Below are positions 24,313-32,132 of a stretch of DNA of 42,401 nt, in pieces. The notes under the pieces are model-generated. The model was not told the origin of the DNA. It ran no database searches and saw only the letters and a program-made list of their open reading frames with translations. The stretch covers positions 1-42,401 of the forward strand of contig WJXM01000045.1 in the NCBI GenBank assembly GCA_019456405.1, in the 5' to 3' direction. Positions within the stretch are counted from its first letter, which is position 1. Every line of letters begins with the position of its first letter. The DNA is from Ferrovum sp. (GTDB lineage Bacteria > Pseudomonadota > Gammaproteobacteria > Burkholderiales > Ferrovaceae). Both the position numbers and the translations under genes were made by a program.

Positions 24313-25844
24313 TGCGCAGCACTCATCAAGTATTTGGTCATGATCCCCGCATAAACCACAAACAGTCCGCCCAGACTGGCTCCCTGAAAAATTCTGCCCC
24401 GGTGCTTCAAGGCTCGGGACTGGGGAGTTTCGATCAGGGTGATGATGCCCAGCACGGGGAAATCCGTGATGGCTTCGATGTTCTTTTTAGAGCGGACCAG
24501 CGGTTTGATCTGCCCGATCAGGAAGGCCAGGGCCACGCCGCAAACCAACGCCCCCAGCAGGATGACGGAGGCCAGCAGGGGACGGTTTGGAAACGAAGGG
24601 GTGAGGGGAACTCTGGGGGGGTCGATGACCTTGAAATCCACGATGTCCGTCTTGTTTTGCATTTCGCCCGACAATTTCGCGGATTCTCCCCGCGACAGCA
24701 GGGTTTCATAGTTCTTTTTGTAGATGTCGTAGTTTCGGGTCAGTTGGGCGTATTCGGATTCTACTTCCGGGATGCGATTGGCCTGACCGCGCAACTGCGC
24801 GTATTGGCTGCGGAAGCTCTCCAACTTGCCCTTCAACGCTTCGGCCTGCGCGGTGGCTTCCACCAGAGAGACGTTCAGTTGCTGATACAGCGTACTCGGG
24901 CCGGAACCGGACAGGGGTTTGCGGGATCTGGATTCCTTTTTCTTTGAGGCCTCCAGTTCGTCGATCAGGTTTTTGGTGGCGACGATATCGGGATATTGAT
25001 CGGTATATTTCAGCCTCAGGGTATCGAGATTCTTTTTGAGACTCTCGATGCGCGCATCGATTTCGGGCGTATTGGAGGAAGTGATGGCATCGGTGAGTAA
25101 GGTGGGGTCCTCTCCGGACAGTTGGCGTTTGTACGAGTCGCGCCGATTTTCTGCCTCATGGAGTTCCATTTCGGTTTGACGCATCTGATCCTGCATGTCC
25201 GAAATTTTTGAAAAATAGTCTTGCCCCATTTCCCCAGGCATCAATCCCGCATTCTTGATTTTGAAATTCTTGAGGTCGTTTTCGGCGGTTTCAAGTTTGA
25301 TCTCATAGTCCTTGAGTTGTTCTTCGATGAATTTTTGGGAGGACGAGAGGTCCTTGCGGCTACTGCCCAGCCCGTTTTCCACAAAAATGGTGAGCAAGGC
25401 TTGAACTACCTTGCGGGCCAAGGCCGGATTCCGGTTTTCGTAGGCAATGGTGTAGAGGTCGCCATAGCCCGTGCTTTTCAGGGTGAGGTTCTTGTTCAAA
25501 TCGGCAATGACCCCCTCCATTTGTGCAGGGGTCTTGGCGAGCAGGTCCATATCCGTCATGCGCGCCACTTTTTCCAGATTGGGGCGGCTGATCAGGGTGT
25601 TTGCCATGATCGTCACCTGCTCGTTGACGTTGGGTTGGACTGTGATGCCCGAGAGCAGGGGGCGCAGGAGCGACTGACTGTCCACATACACACGGGCGGC
25701 GGCTTGGTAGCGGTCGGGTATGTTGAGCATGCCAATCCAGCCGATACAGGCCACGCACCAGGCCGTCAGAATGACGTGCCAGGGTCGGCTCCGAATATCG
25801 GCGAAGTAACCGGACAGTTGATCGAGCAGATCGTGCATGTTCAT
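24309..25844 (-). CDS. XrtA-system polysaccharide chain-length determinant (Wzz/PCP family)
   Basis: The 511-residue inner-membrane protein has an N-terminal helix (HVILTAWCVACIGWIGML, about 19-36), a long periplasmic coiled-coil region (about 160-400), a C-terminal helix (LLASVILLGALVCGVALAFL) and a third hydrophobic segment (SLGGLFVVYAGIM) near the end. It fits the TIGR03007 XrtA-associated chain-length family. PCP proteins set polymer length and act with a BY-kinase, which here is the next gene, overlapping by four bases. The proline-rich motif PPRVPLTPSFPNRP before the last helix pair is typical of PCP-2 proteins. Confidence 0.93.
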   Translation of the reverse strand: MNMHDLLDQLSGYFADIRSRPWHVILTAWCVACIGWIGMLNIPDRYQAAARVYVDSQSLLRPLLSGITVQPNVNEQVTIMANTLISRPNLEKVARMTDMDLLAKTPAQMEGVIADLNKNLTLKSTGYGDLYTIAYENRNPALARKVVQALLTIFVENGLGSSRKDLSSSQKFIEEQLKDYEIKLETAENDLKNFKIKNAGLMPGEMGQDYFSKISDMQDQMRQTEMELHEAENRRDSYKRQLSGEDPTLLTDAITSSNTPEIDARIESLKKNLDTLRLKYTDQYPDIVATKNLIDELEASKKKESRSRKPLSGSGPSTLYQQLNVSLVEATAQAEALKGKLESFRSQYAQLRGQANRIPEVESEYAQLTRNYDIYKKNYETLLSRGESAKLSGEMQNKTDIVDFKVIDPPRVPLTPSFPNRPLLASVILLGALVCGVALAFLIGQIKPLVRSKKNIEAITDFPVLGIITLIETPQSRALKHRGRIFQGASLGGLFVVYAGIMTKYLMSAAQ

Positions 25845-25933
25845 TGGCCTCGTCGAGAGGGATTCATGGTGAGGAAAGGGAGAGATGAACGAGCGCGTAG
25901 ACTGTTCAGGGGGGGGTTATGCCATCCATCGGA

Positions 25934-26572
25934 TTAAAAGAAACTTTCCGGAATGATGAGCACATCCCCAGGGAGCATGGGAACGTTGGCGCTGATATCG
26001 CCATCGCGCATCAGGTTTTGGAGTTTGACGCGGAATTGTTCCTGCTTGCCGTTGACCGTGCGCAGAATGGTGGCGCGATTGCCGGCCGCGAAATCCGTGA
26101 TCCCCCCCACGGCAATCATGACATCCATGAGCGTCATGTGTTCGTTGTACTGAAGGGTCTGGGGCTTGGTGGCTTGGCCGATCACGCGAATCTGCTGGTT
26201 ATAGGGTCCCACGAACTTTTCGACGATGACCGTGACGACGGGACTTTGAATATATTTGGCCAGCGTCACTTCCAGATCGCGGGCCAGTTGGGTCGGGGTC
26301 TTTCCGGCAGCTTGCATGTCTTCAGCCAAGGGAGTGGAAATTTTTCCATCAGGGCGGACCGGGAGCGCTTCGGAGAGTTCCTTGTTATGCCAAACCATGA
26401 TCTTGACCGTATCTCCAGGGCCGATGATGTAGTGATAATGGTCTGGTTCGGTGATGTTCGTGGGGGCGGGGAGCCGGGTGGTCGAGCAAGCAACCATCGC
26501 CAGACTACAGAGTGCCAGTCCAGAAATCTTGAAAGAACCGAAAAATTGACGCAGTATTTGGTTTATATTCAC
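25934..26572 (-). CDS. XrtA-system exopolysaccharide export lipoprotein (Wza-like)
   Basis: The 212-residue protein has a lipoprotein signal (GLALCSLAMVAC, lipobox MVAC, Cys near 29). The polysaccharide export domain follows (YIIGPGDTVKIMVWHNKEL ... VRPDGKISTPLAEDMQAAG), then one SLBB-like domain (IRVIGQATKPQTLQYNEHMT ... PMLPGDVLIIPESFF). This is the TIGR03027 XrtA-associated exporter, shorter than Wza because it lacks the C-terminal transmembrane helix region; the barrel protein at 21792-23387 may supply the outer-membrane pore (inference). It lies 89 bases upstream of the chain-length gene and 46 bases downstream of the sugar-phosphate transferase gene. Confidence 0.93.
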   Translation of the reverse strand: MNINQILRQFFGSFKISGLALCSLAMVACSTTRLPAPTNITEPDHYHYIIGPGDTVKIMVWHNKELSEALPVRPDGKISTPLAEDMQAAGKTPTQLARDLEVTLAKYIQSPVVTVIVEKFVGPYNQQIRVIGQATKPQTLQYNEHMTLMDVMIAVGGITDFAAGNRATILRTVNGKQEQFRVKLQNLMRDGDISANVPMLPGDVLIIPESFF

Positions 26573-26618
26573 AGCAATTTTCCCTTGAAATAACCTGTAT
26601 CTTTATTGTATTGAAGAA

Positions 26619-28010
26619 CTAGCGAGCGCCTTTACCCCATAGAACCGTTTGAACCGTTTTCATAAGAATCATGATGTCCAGAAAAATGCTGTGATTCTTC
26701 ACATAATACAGATCATACTGGAGTTTTTCCAGCGTATCCTGCTTGGAGGACCCGTAGGGATAGCACACTTGTGCCCAGCCGGTGATTCCGGGTTTCAAGT
26801 TGTGTCGGTGTTGGTAGAGAGGAAATTCGGTATTGAATTCGTCGACGAAGGCGGGGCGTTCCGGACGGGGGCCCACGAAACTCATGTCTCCACGCAGCAC
26901 ATTGAATATCTGGGGAAGTTCGTCAATGCGAAATTTTCTCATGATGGCCCCGAAACGGGTGATCCGGGTGTCATTGACCGATGCCCAAACAGCCTGCCCC
27001 GTTTTCTCTGCGTCCTTGCACATGCTTCTGAATTTGTAGATCGTGAAAGGCTGCCCGAATTGACCCACGCGTTCCTGAGTGTAAATGACGGATCCTCTGC
27101 TCTCCAGGGCAACGATGAGTGCCGCTCCCAGCATGAGCGGCAAGGTGAGGATCAAAAGGATCGAGGCGGTGAGGAGGTCGAAGAGTCTTTTGGCAATCAA
27201 ACCATGCTGAAAACCATCCGAATACATCAGCCAACTGGTATTCACCGAATCCAGTTGTAATGCGCCCACTTCCCTTTCAAAAAAAGCCGAGATTTCGGTG
27301 ACCTTGATCCCTTTCAGGCGACAGCGAAACAACTCCTCCATGGGTAAATTGCCTCGACGGTCACGCACGGCCACCACGATTTCCTTGGCACGGTATCTTT
27401 CGGCCAAGGCGAGCAGATCTTCCGAGAGCGGGATGATTCTTTGGGCGATGATATGGTTGTGGTCGATATTTCCATAGGGGAGATAGCCGAGGATATTGAT
27501 CCGGTTGGCCAGATGTCGATCGTTTTCATGATACAGATGCTCGATCTTGGCGGCCCGGGCGCTGGTTCCCAGGACCAGGATGTTTTTGCGCATACGTTTC
27601 AGGCCCATCCAGTAAAGCGCAACGATCCGCTGGGTGGTGATGATGGTTGCGGACAGGACGAGGGAGACGGCCAGCACCCAATGGTCGATGAACAGGTTGG
27701 GGAAGGCATAGAACAGGAACAGCATGACCACGATGCCGATGGAGATGGCCAGCAGAATGCGCTTGAGGAGGCCGAATAATCCCCCATCCCATCCCCAGGA
27801 CTCGTACAGTCCCCCGGCCGTCATGCTGGACACCATGACGGCAGCAAAGATGAACCCGCGTGCCAGGAGGCCTTCGGTGTCATGAACATGAAAATAATGA
27901 TTTCCAACCAGATGGGGGGCGATATACACTGCGCAGAAAAAGAAACCGGCATCTCCAAGGATTTGAAGAAGGGCAGAGCTTGAAATGTAATGCCTGAAAA
28001 AACGTATCAT
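26619..28010 (-). CDS. Polyprenyl-phosphate sugar-phosphate transferase (TIGR03013-like)
   Basis: The 463-residue protein has four or five N-terminal membrane helices (about 10-130), a CoA-binding-like middle domain (KNILVLGTSARAAKIEHLY) and a C-terminal bacterial sugar transferase domain. Its hallmarks are AKRLFDLLTASILLILTLPL, YKFRSMCKDAE, RKFRIDELPQIFNVLRGDMS and GPRPERP, ending in KPGITGWAQV. It starts the repeat unit by moving a hexose-1-phosphate from a UDP-sugar to undecaprenyl phosphate at the inner membrane. It is the first gene of the long minus operon ending at 13742. No convincing Shine-Dalgarno sequence precedes the ATG at 28010. Confidence 0.93.
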   Translation of the reverse strand: MIRFFRHYISSSALLQILGDAGFFFCAVYIAPHLVGNHYFHVHDTEGLLARGFIFAAVMVSSMTAGGLYESWGWDGGLFGLLKRILLAISIGIVVMLFLFYAFPNLFIDHWVLAVSLVLSATIITTQRIVALYWMGLKRMRKNILVLGTSARAAKIEHLYHENDRHLANRINILGYLPYGNIDHNHIIAQRIIPLSEDLLALAERYRAKEIVVAVRDRRGNLPMEELFRCRLKGIKVTEISAFFEREVGALQLDSVNTSWLMYSDGFQHGLIAKRLFDLLTASILLILTLPLMLGAALIVALESRGSVIYTQERVGQFGQPFTIYKFRSMCKDAEKTGQAVWASVNDTRITRFGAIMRKFRIDELPQIFNVLRGDMSFVGPRPERPAFVDEFNTEFPLYQHRHNLKPGITGWAQVCYPYGSSKQDTLEKLQYDLYYVKNHSIFLDIMILMKTVQTVLWGKGAR

Positions 28011-28299
28011 GGTGTGTTTGGATAACTTTGGTTCTTGGTAAATCCAGCATTAAGTGACAACCTGCAAGCCACTGGACCAGAAAACTTCCAAATCGGCGGC
28101 CAAGTGTGCAGTGAAACCTGATGGCGGTCTGTTCCGTACCGCACAGACCCTGCGACAAACTCAATCCACCTCGAAAGAATCAGCGATGGCCGGATTCTAG
28201 CGCGGTTCAAAAAATCCCGACATCACCGGAACAGGTGATTCGCACGCAGACCCAACATGAATTATTATCAAGGGCACCCATGACATCCTCGTTACAGGG
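28011..28299 (-). other. Leader region upstream of the EPS operon; no gene found
   Basis: These 289 bases separate the acyl-CoA ligase from the first gene of the main XrtA operon. I see no credible ORF (in particular no acyl carrier protein), no hairpin followed by a T-run, and no sigma-54 element with correct spacing. A -35-like TTGTCA on the minus strand (28055-28060) has no matching -10. The promoter of the operon, if here, is not recognisable by eye. Confidence 0.5.
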
Positions 28300-29886
28300 C
28301 TAGGCAGCAGGGTGACCCAGGTAATGGGCGACGACCCGCTTCCGGTCTATTTTTCCATTATTGTTTCTGGGCATGGGGGTTTCCTGGCAGCAGGCAATAC
28401 GCTGGGGCACCATGAATGCGGGGAGACTTCGTTGACAGGCCCGCAGGATTTCTGCCTCATTCAGAGGCGTTCCCGCACCGTCCGGCGGGGTCGCCACCAA
28501 AGCGATGCTCTGGCCCAGGACTGGATCGGGCAAACCCACGGCGATGACCTCGTCCACCAATCCGGTGGCGTAAACCACTTCCTCGATTTCCGTGGGGCTG
28601 ACCCGGTAACCGGACGTTTTGATCATTTCGTCGCGCCGACCCACAAAATACAGAAAACCCTCTTCGTCTCGCTTGACGGTATCCCCGGACCAGACGGCAA
28701 TCTCCGTCAGCATGAGTTGGGCAGGCAGGGAAGGTGCCGGTTTGAACCGTTCTGCAGTTTTTTCCGGATCGTTCCAGTACCCCAGAGCGACCAAAGGGCC
28801 CCGGTGCACCAGTTCCCCGGGTTCATGGGCAACGCATGGGGTTCCATCTTCTCGGACCACCAGGATTTCTGCGTAGGGAATCGCCCGGCCGATGGAGCCG
28901 GGGCGGCGATCCACCTCTTCTGGCGGTAGATAAGTCGAACGAAACGCTTCGGTCAAGCCGTACATGAGGTAGGGACGGGCCCCTGGGAGTTTGCGGCGCA
29001 ACAGTTCCAGAGTATGTTCGGGCATGGCCCCCCCCGAGTTGGTGTAGTAACGCAGGGAACAGGTTGCGGGATCGGGCCAGGTCAGGGAGGACAGTTGTAT
29101 CCAGAGCGGGGGGACGGCCGCCAGCCCGGTAATGGATTCCCGCTGAATTTCCTTGAGGATGTCCTGAGGGAGCAGATGGTTCAGGAGAACGGCACAGGCC
29201 CCACTCAGGAAGGCCGTCGTGATTTGATTCAAACCATAATCAAAACTGAGGGGCAACACACTCAGAAGGCGGTCTTCCTGGGTAAGGTCCAGATATTGGG
29301 CCACGCTCTTGGCCCCCGTGACCAGATTGAGGTGCGACAGCACCACTCCCTTGGGTTTGCCCGTGCTTCCCGAGGTATACAGGATGGCGGCCATGTCCGT
29401 CGGAATGGTCCGATGAAGCGGCATGGATGGGGCAGAGGGGGCGATCTTCAAGGGGTGGCAGGGCGGGTGCGCCACTGCCGGCGGGCGGAAGGGGTCCACC
29501 AAAATCGTTGCAGCCAGTGCCGGGCATTGGGCGAGGACTTCGCCCAATGCTTCGAGTCTGGGGGCCGAGGTGATGAGAAACCGTACCTGGCAATCGTTGA
29601 GGATATGCGCAATTTGATCGGGTTTCAGGATGGGATTGATGGGAACGAAAACTGCGCCGGCTTGACTGATGGAAAAAAAGGAACAGACGGTTTCCGGACG
29701 TTTCTCCAGATAGACGGCAACTCGATCCAGTCGTTGCAAACCCAGTTGGAGCAGACGAGTCGTGATTTGGCGTACTTCCCCTGCCAGCCCGTCGTAATTC
29801 AGACGGGTTTCACGATAAACTAAAGCCTCACGCTGAGGAGCACGGTGGGCAGTTTCGAAGAGAAGATCATGAAAAAATTCGGGCAT
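28300..29886 (-). CDS. XrtA-associated acyl-CoA ligase (AMP-forming, TIGR03098-like)
   Basis: The 528-residue member of the ANL superfamily has the P-loop AAILYTSGSTGKPKGVVLSH near residues 165-184, the YGLTEAF motif (A5), GDTVKRDEEGFLYFVGRRDE (A7/A8) with the hinge residue, KTSGYRVSPTEIEE, and the catalytic Lys in NNGKIDRK (A10). It activates a carboxylic acid as an acyl-AMP and transfers it to CoA or a carrier protein. XrtA loci often carry this ligase beside a decarboxylase, acyl carrier protein and hydrolases; none of these partners is present here. A connection to the FeeM-like acyltransferase at 8974 is possible but speculative. It is divergent from the protease gene, with 79 bases between starts. 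Confidence 0.9.
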   Translation of the reverse strand: MPEFFHDLLFETAHRAPQREALVYRETRLNYDGLAGEVRQITTRLLQLGLQRLDRVAVYLEKRPETVCSFFSISQAGAVFVPINPILKPDQIAHILNDCQVRFLITSAPRLEALGEVLAQCPALAATILVDPFRPPAVAHPPCHPLKIAPSAPSMPLHRTIPTDMAAILYTSGSTGKPKGVVLSHLNLVTGAKSVAQYLDLTQEDRLLSVLPLSFDYGLNQITTAFLSGACAVLLNHLLPQDILKEIQRESITGLAAVPPLWIQLSSLTWPDPATCSLRYYTNSGGAMPEHTLELLRRKLPGARPYLMYGLTEAFRSTYLPPEEVDRRPGSIGRAIPYAEILVVREDGTPCVAHEPGELVHRGPLVALGYWNDPEKTAERFKPAPSLPAQLMLTEIAVWSGDTVKRDEEGFLYFVGRRDEMIKTSGYRVSPTEIEEVVYATGLVDEVIAVGLPDPVLGQSIALVATPPDGAGTPLNEAEILRACQRSLPAFMVPQRIACCQETPMPRNNNGKIDRKRVVAHYLGHPAA

Positions 29887-29965
29887 ATTTTTGAGGTTGT
29901 AGGTTATTATCGTCAGCGTGCCGAAAAAAAATTATACCCCCCTGTCTATTCTAAAGGGAATAATC

Positions 29966-30766
29966 GTGATTTCTGAACAAAAAGACCGGATCCGGACCCT
30001 GCTGATCTTTGGTTTTCTGTGCTGGGTAGGGATGGTAGGGCCCTGGGGGAGGGTGTGGGCCTCCAGTTTTTCGGATATCGTGGCTCAGGTCAAACCGTCC
30101 ATCGTGGCGGTGGGGACGACGGATCCCATGCCGGGAACGCCCCCCAATTTCCTGGGGACGGGGTTTGTGGTGGGGGATGGCAGTTATGTGGTGACCGCCG
30201 CTCATGTGACCTCTCTTCCGCTCGACTACGAAAGAAAACAGACCTTGGCGGTGTATTCCGGAGATGCCCGTCATCTGCGGACCACCGTGGCGGAAATCAG
30301 TGCGAGCGATTCCGAACATGATCTGGTTTTGTTGCATGTCGAGGGGTTGAATCTCAAGCCCCTTCGTCTGGGCGATTCCACCCGCATTCGGGAGGGGGAT
30401 GCCTTGGCGTTTACGGGGTTCCCCTTGGGATATGTGCTGGGATTTTATCCCGTGACGCATCGGGCCACCCTGTCGGCATTGACGCCCATCGTCATGCCCA
30501 TGGCCCATTCGACCGAATTAACCGGTCGCGCCATCCGGCAAATGCCGACTCCTTATCTGGTCTTTCAGCTGGATGCGACGGCCTATCCGGGTAACAGCGG
30601 CAGTCCCTTGTATGAGGCGGCGACCGGGCGGGTCATTGGTTTGCTCAATCTGGTGATGGTGAAAAGTACTAAAGAATCCTTGCTCTCTGACCCCTCGGGG
30701 ATTGCTTACGCCATTCCCGGTGAATATATCGTGCAATTATTGAGGTCTGCGGGGATCAACCCCTGA
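29966..30766 (+). CDS. Trypsin-like serine protease (S1C, HtrA-type catalytic domain)
   Basis: The protein has 266 residues if it starts at GTG 29966, which has AAAGGGA six bases upstream and yields a clean signal peptide (RIRTLLIFGFLCWVGMVG, cleavage near VWAS). A GTG at 29918 would add 16 residues. The triad is visible: His80 in VVTAAHV, Asp119 in SEHDLVLL, Ser211 in YPGNSGSPLY. No PDZ domain follows, unlike DegP/DegS. It probably acts in the periplasm. It lies 13 bases upstream of prsR, so proteolysis may feed into regulation of, or maturation in, the PEP-CTERM system (inference). Confidence 0.88.
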   Translation: MISEQKDRIRTLLIFGFLCWVGMVGPWGRVWASSFSDIVAQVKPSIVAVGTTDPMPGTPPNFLGTGFVVGDGSYVVTAAHVTSLPLDYERKQTLAVYSGDARHLRTTVAEISASDSEHDLVLLHVEGLNLKPLRLGDSTRIREGDALAFTGFPLGYVLGFYPVTHRATLSALTPIVMPMAHSTELTGRAIRQMPTPYLVFQLDATAYPGNSGSPLYEAATGRVIGLLNLVMVKSTKESLLSDPSGIAYAIPGEYIVQLLRSAGINP

Positions 30767-30779
30767 CAAGGAGTGTGGC

Positions 30780-32132
30780 TTGGAAACGCTGTTATTGGTT
30801 GAGGATGATCTTGGTCTGCGGAAACAGTTGCGCTGGCAACTGGAGGGGTTTTCCCTGCAGATGGCCGGCTGTCGGTCAGAGGCCATCGCCTGTCTGCGGC
30901 GTTTCGAACCGAAAGTGGTGTTGCTGGATCTGGGGCTTCCGCCCGACGCGGACGGTGTGAGTGAGGGACTGAAAACACTGCAGGAATTGTTGGCCTTGAT
31001 GCCGACGACCAAAGTCATCGTATTGACGGGAAATACGGATCGGGAAAATGCAGTTCAGGCGGTGGCATTGGGCGCCTATGATTTTTGCCAAAAACCCTTC
31101 GAGCCCCAGGTGCTGGCACTCATCCTGGAGCGTGCACTGGCCTTGCATCGTCTGGAAGCAGAAAATTCTTCCCTGAAAATCTTGCAGACCTCCACACCGT
31201 TGCAGGGGATATTGACGCACGATCCGGTGATGCAACAGTTGTGCAAGACCGTCGAACGGGTGGCTTCCTCGGAAGTCACCGTCCTGGTTCACGGGGAAAG
31301 CGGAACCGGCAAGGAACTCTTCGCACGCGCTACCCACCATTTGAGTCCCCGGTCTGAACAACGCCTGGTGGCCATCAACTGCGCCGCCATCCCCGAGAAT
31401 TTATTGGAAAGTGAGCTGTTCGGATACGAAAAAGGTGCGTTTACCGGTGCCTCCAAACAAACGATCGGACGTATCGAATATGCTCAGGGGGGTACCCTTT
31501 TTCTGGATGAAATTGGGGATCTCCCCTTGTCGCTACAGGCAAAATTACTCCGCTTTCTCCAGGAACGAGTCATCGAGCGGCTCGGGGGAAGGGCTGAGAT
31601 CCCGGTCAATGTGCGGGTGGTCTGTGCCACGCATCAAAATCTTGCCGAATTGATTCGGCAGGGACGTTTTCGGGAGGATCTGTATTACCGGTTGAGCGAA
31701 ATCGTGATCAAGGTGCCGCCCCTGCGGATGCGCACGGGGGATATTGCGCTTCTGGCCAATGTGTTCCTCGAAAAATATGCAGCCGGTCAGGGACGATCCC
31801 TGCGCGGGTTCAAGCCCGAGGCGATGACCACCCTGACGCATTACGACTGGCCTGGTAACGTGCGGGAACTGGAAAATGTGATCAAACGGGTCAGTGTCAT
31901 GGCGGAAGGGCCTTATGTCAGCACGTCGGATCTGGGGTTGGACGTGTCGGCAGAAGACGGGGCTATGACCCTGACCCCGTTGAATTTACGGCAAGTTCGG
32001 GAAGATGCTGAACGTAAGGCGATTCTCGACGCCATCGCCCAGGCGGACGGAAACATTGTCCAGGCTGCAGGACTTCTGGGGGTTTCCCGTCCTACCCTGT
32101 ATGCTTTGATGCGTCAGTACAAACTTCGTTGA
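30780..32132 (+). CDS. prsR: PEP-CTERM-box response regulator, sigma-54 activator PrsR
   Basis: The 450-residue NtrC-type regulator starts at TTG 30780, with AAGGAG six bases upstream. The receiver domain covers about 1-120, with the phospho-acceptor Asp50 (VVLLDLGLP) and Lys105. The AAA+ domain has Walker A GESGTGKE (172-179), the sigma-54 contact loop GAFTGA (219-224) and Walker B TLFLDEIGD (239-247). A Fis-type helix-turn-helix is at about 424-446 (GNIVQAAGLLGVSRPTLYAL). It matches TIGR02915, the regulator linked to PEP-CTERM proteins. Both PEP-CTERM genes in the window have sigma-54 promoters. Its 3' end overlaps the end of prsK on the opposite strand by 41 bases. Confidence 0.95.
   Translation: METLLLVEDDLGLRKQLRWQLEGFSLQMAGCRSEAIACLRRFEPKVVLLDLGLPPDADGVSEGLKTLQELLALMPTTKVIVLTGNTDRENAVQAVALGAYDFCQKPFEPQVLALILERALALHRLEAENSSLKILQTSTPLQGILTHDPVMQQLCKTVERVASSEVTVLVHGESGTGKELFARATHHLSPRSEQRLVAINCAAIPENLLESELFGYEKGAFTGASKQTIGRIEYAQGGTLFLDEIGDLPLSLQAKLLRFLQERVIERLGGRAEIPVNVRVVCATHQNLAELIRQGRFREDLYYRLSEIVIKVPPLRMRTGDIALLANVFLEKYAAGQGRSLRGFKPEAMTTLTHYDWPGNVRELENVIKRVSVMAEGPYVSTSDLGLDVSAEDGAMTLTPLNLRQVREDAERKAILDAIAQADGNIVQAAGLLGVSRPTLYALMRQYKLR

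Noticed and set aside
28064-28079. Sigma-54-like element on minus in the leader of the main EPS operon
   Set aside because: Spacing between the GG and GC equivalents is 13, and the flanking bases do not fit the consensus.
28011-28299. Possible acyl carrier protein gene beside the acyl-CoA ligase
   Set aside because: No frame shows the DSL phosphopantetheine motif or a plausible start and length.
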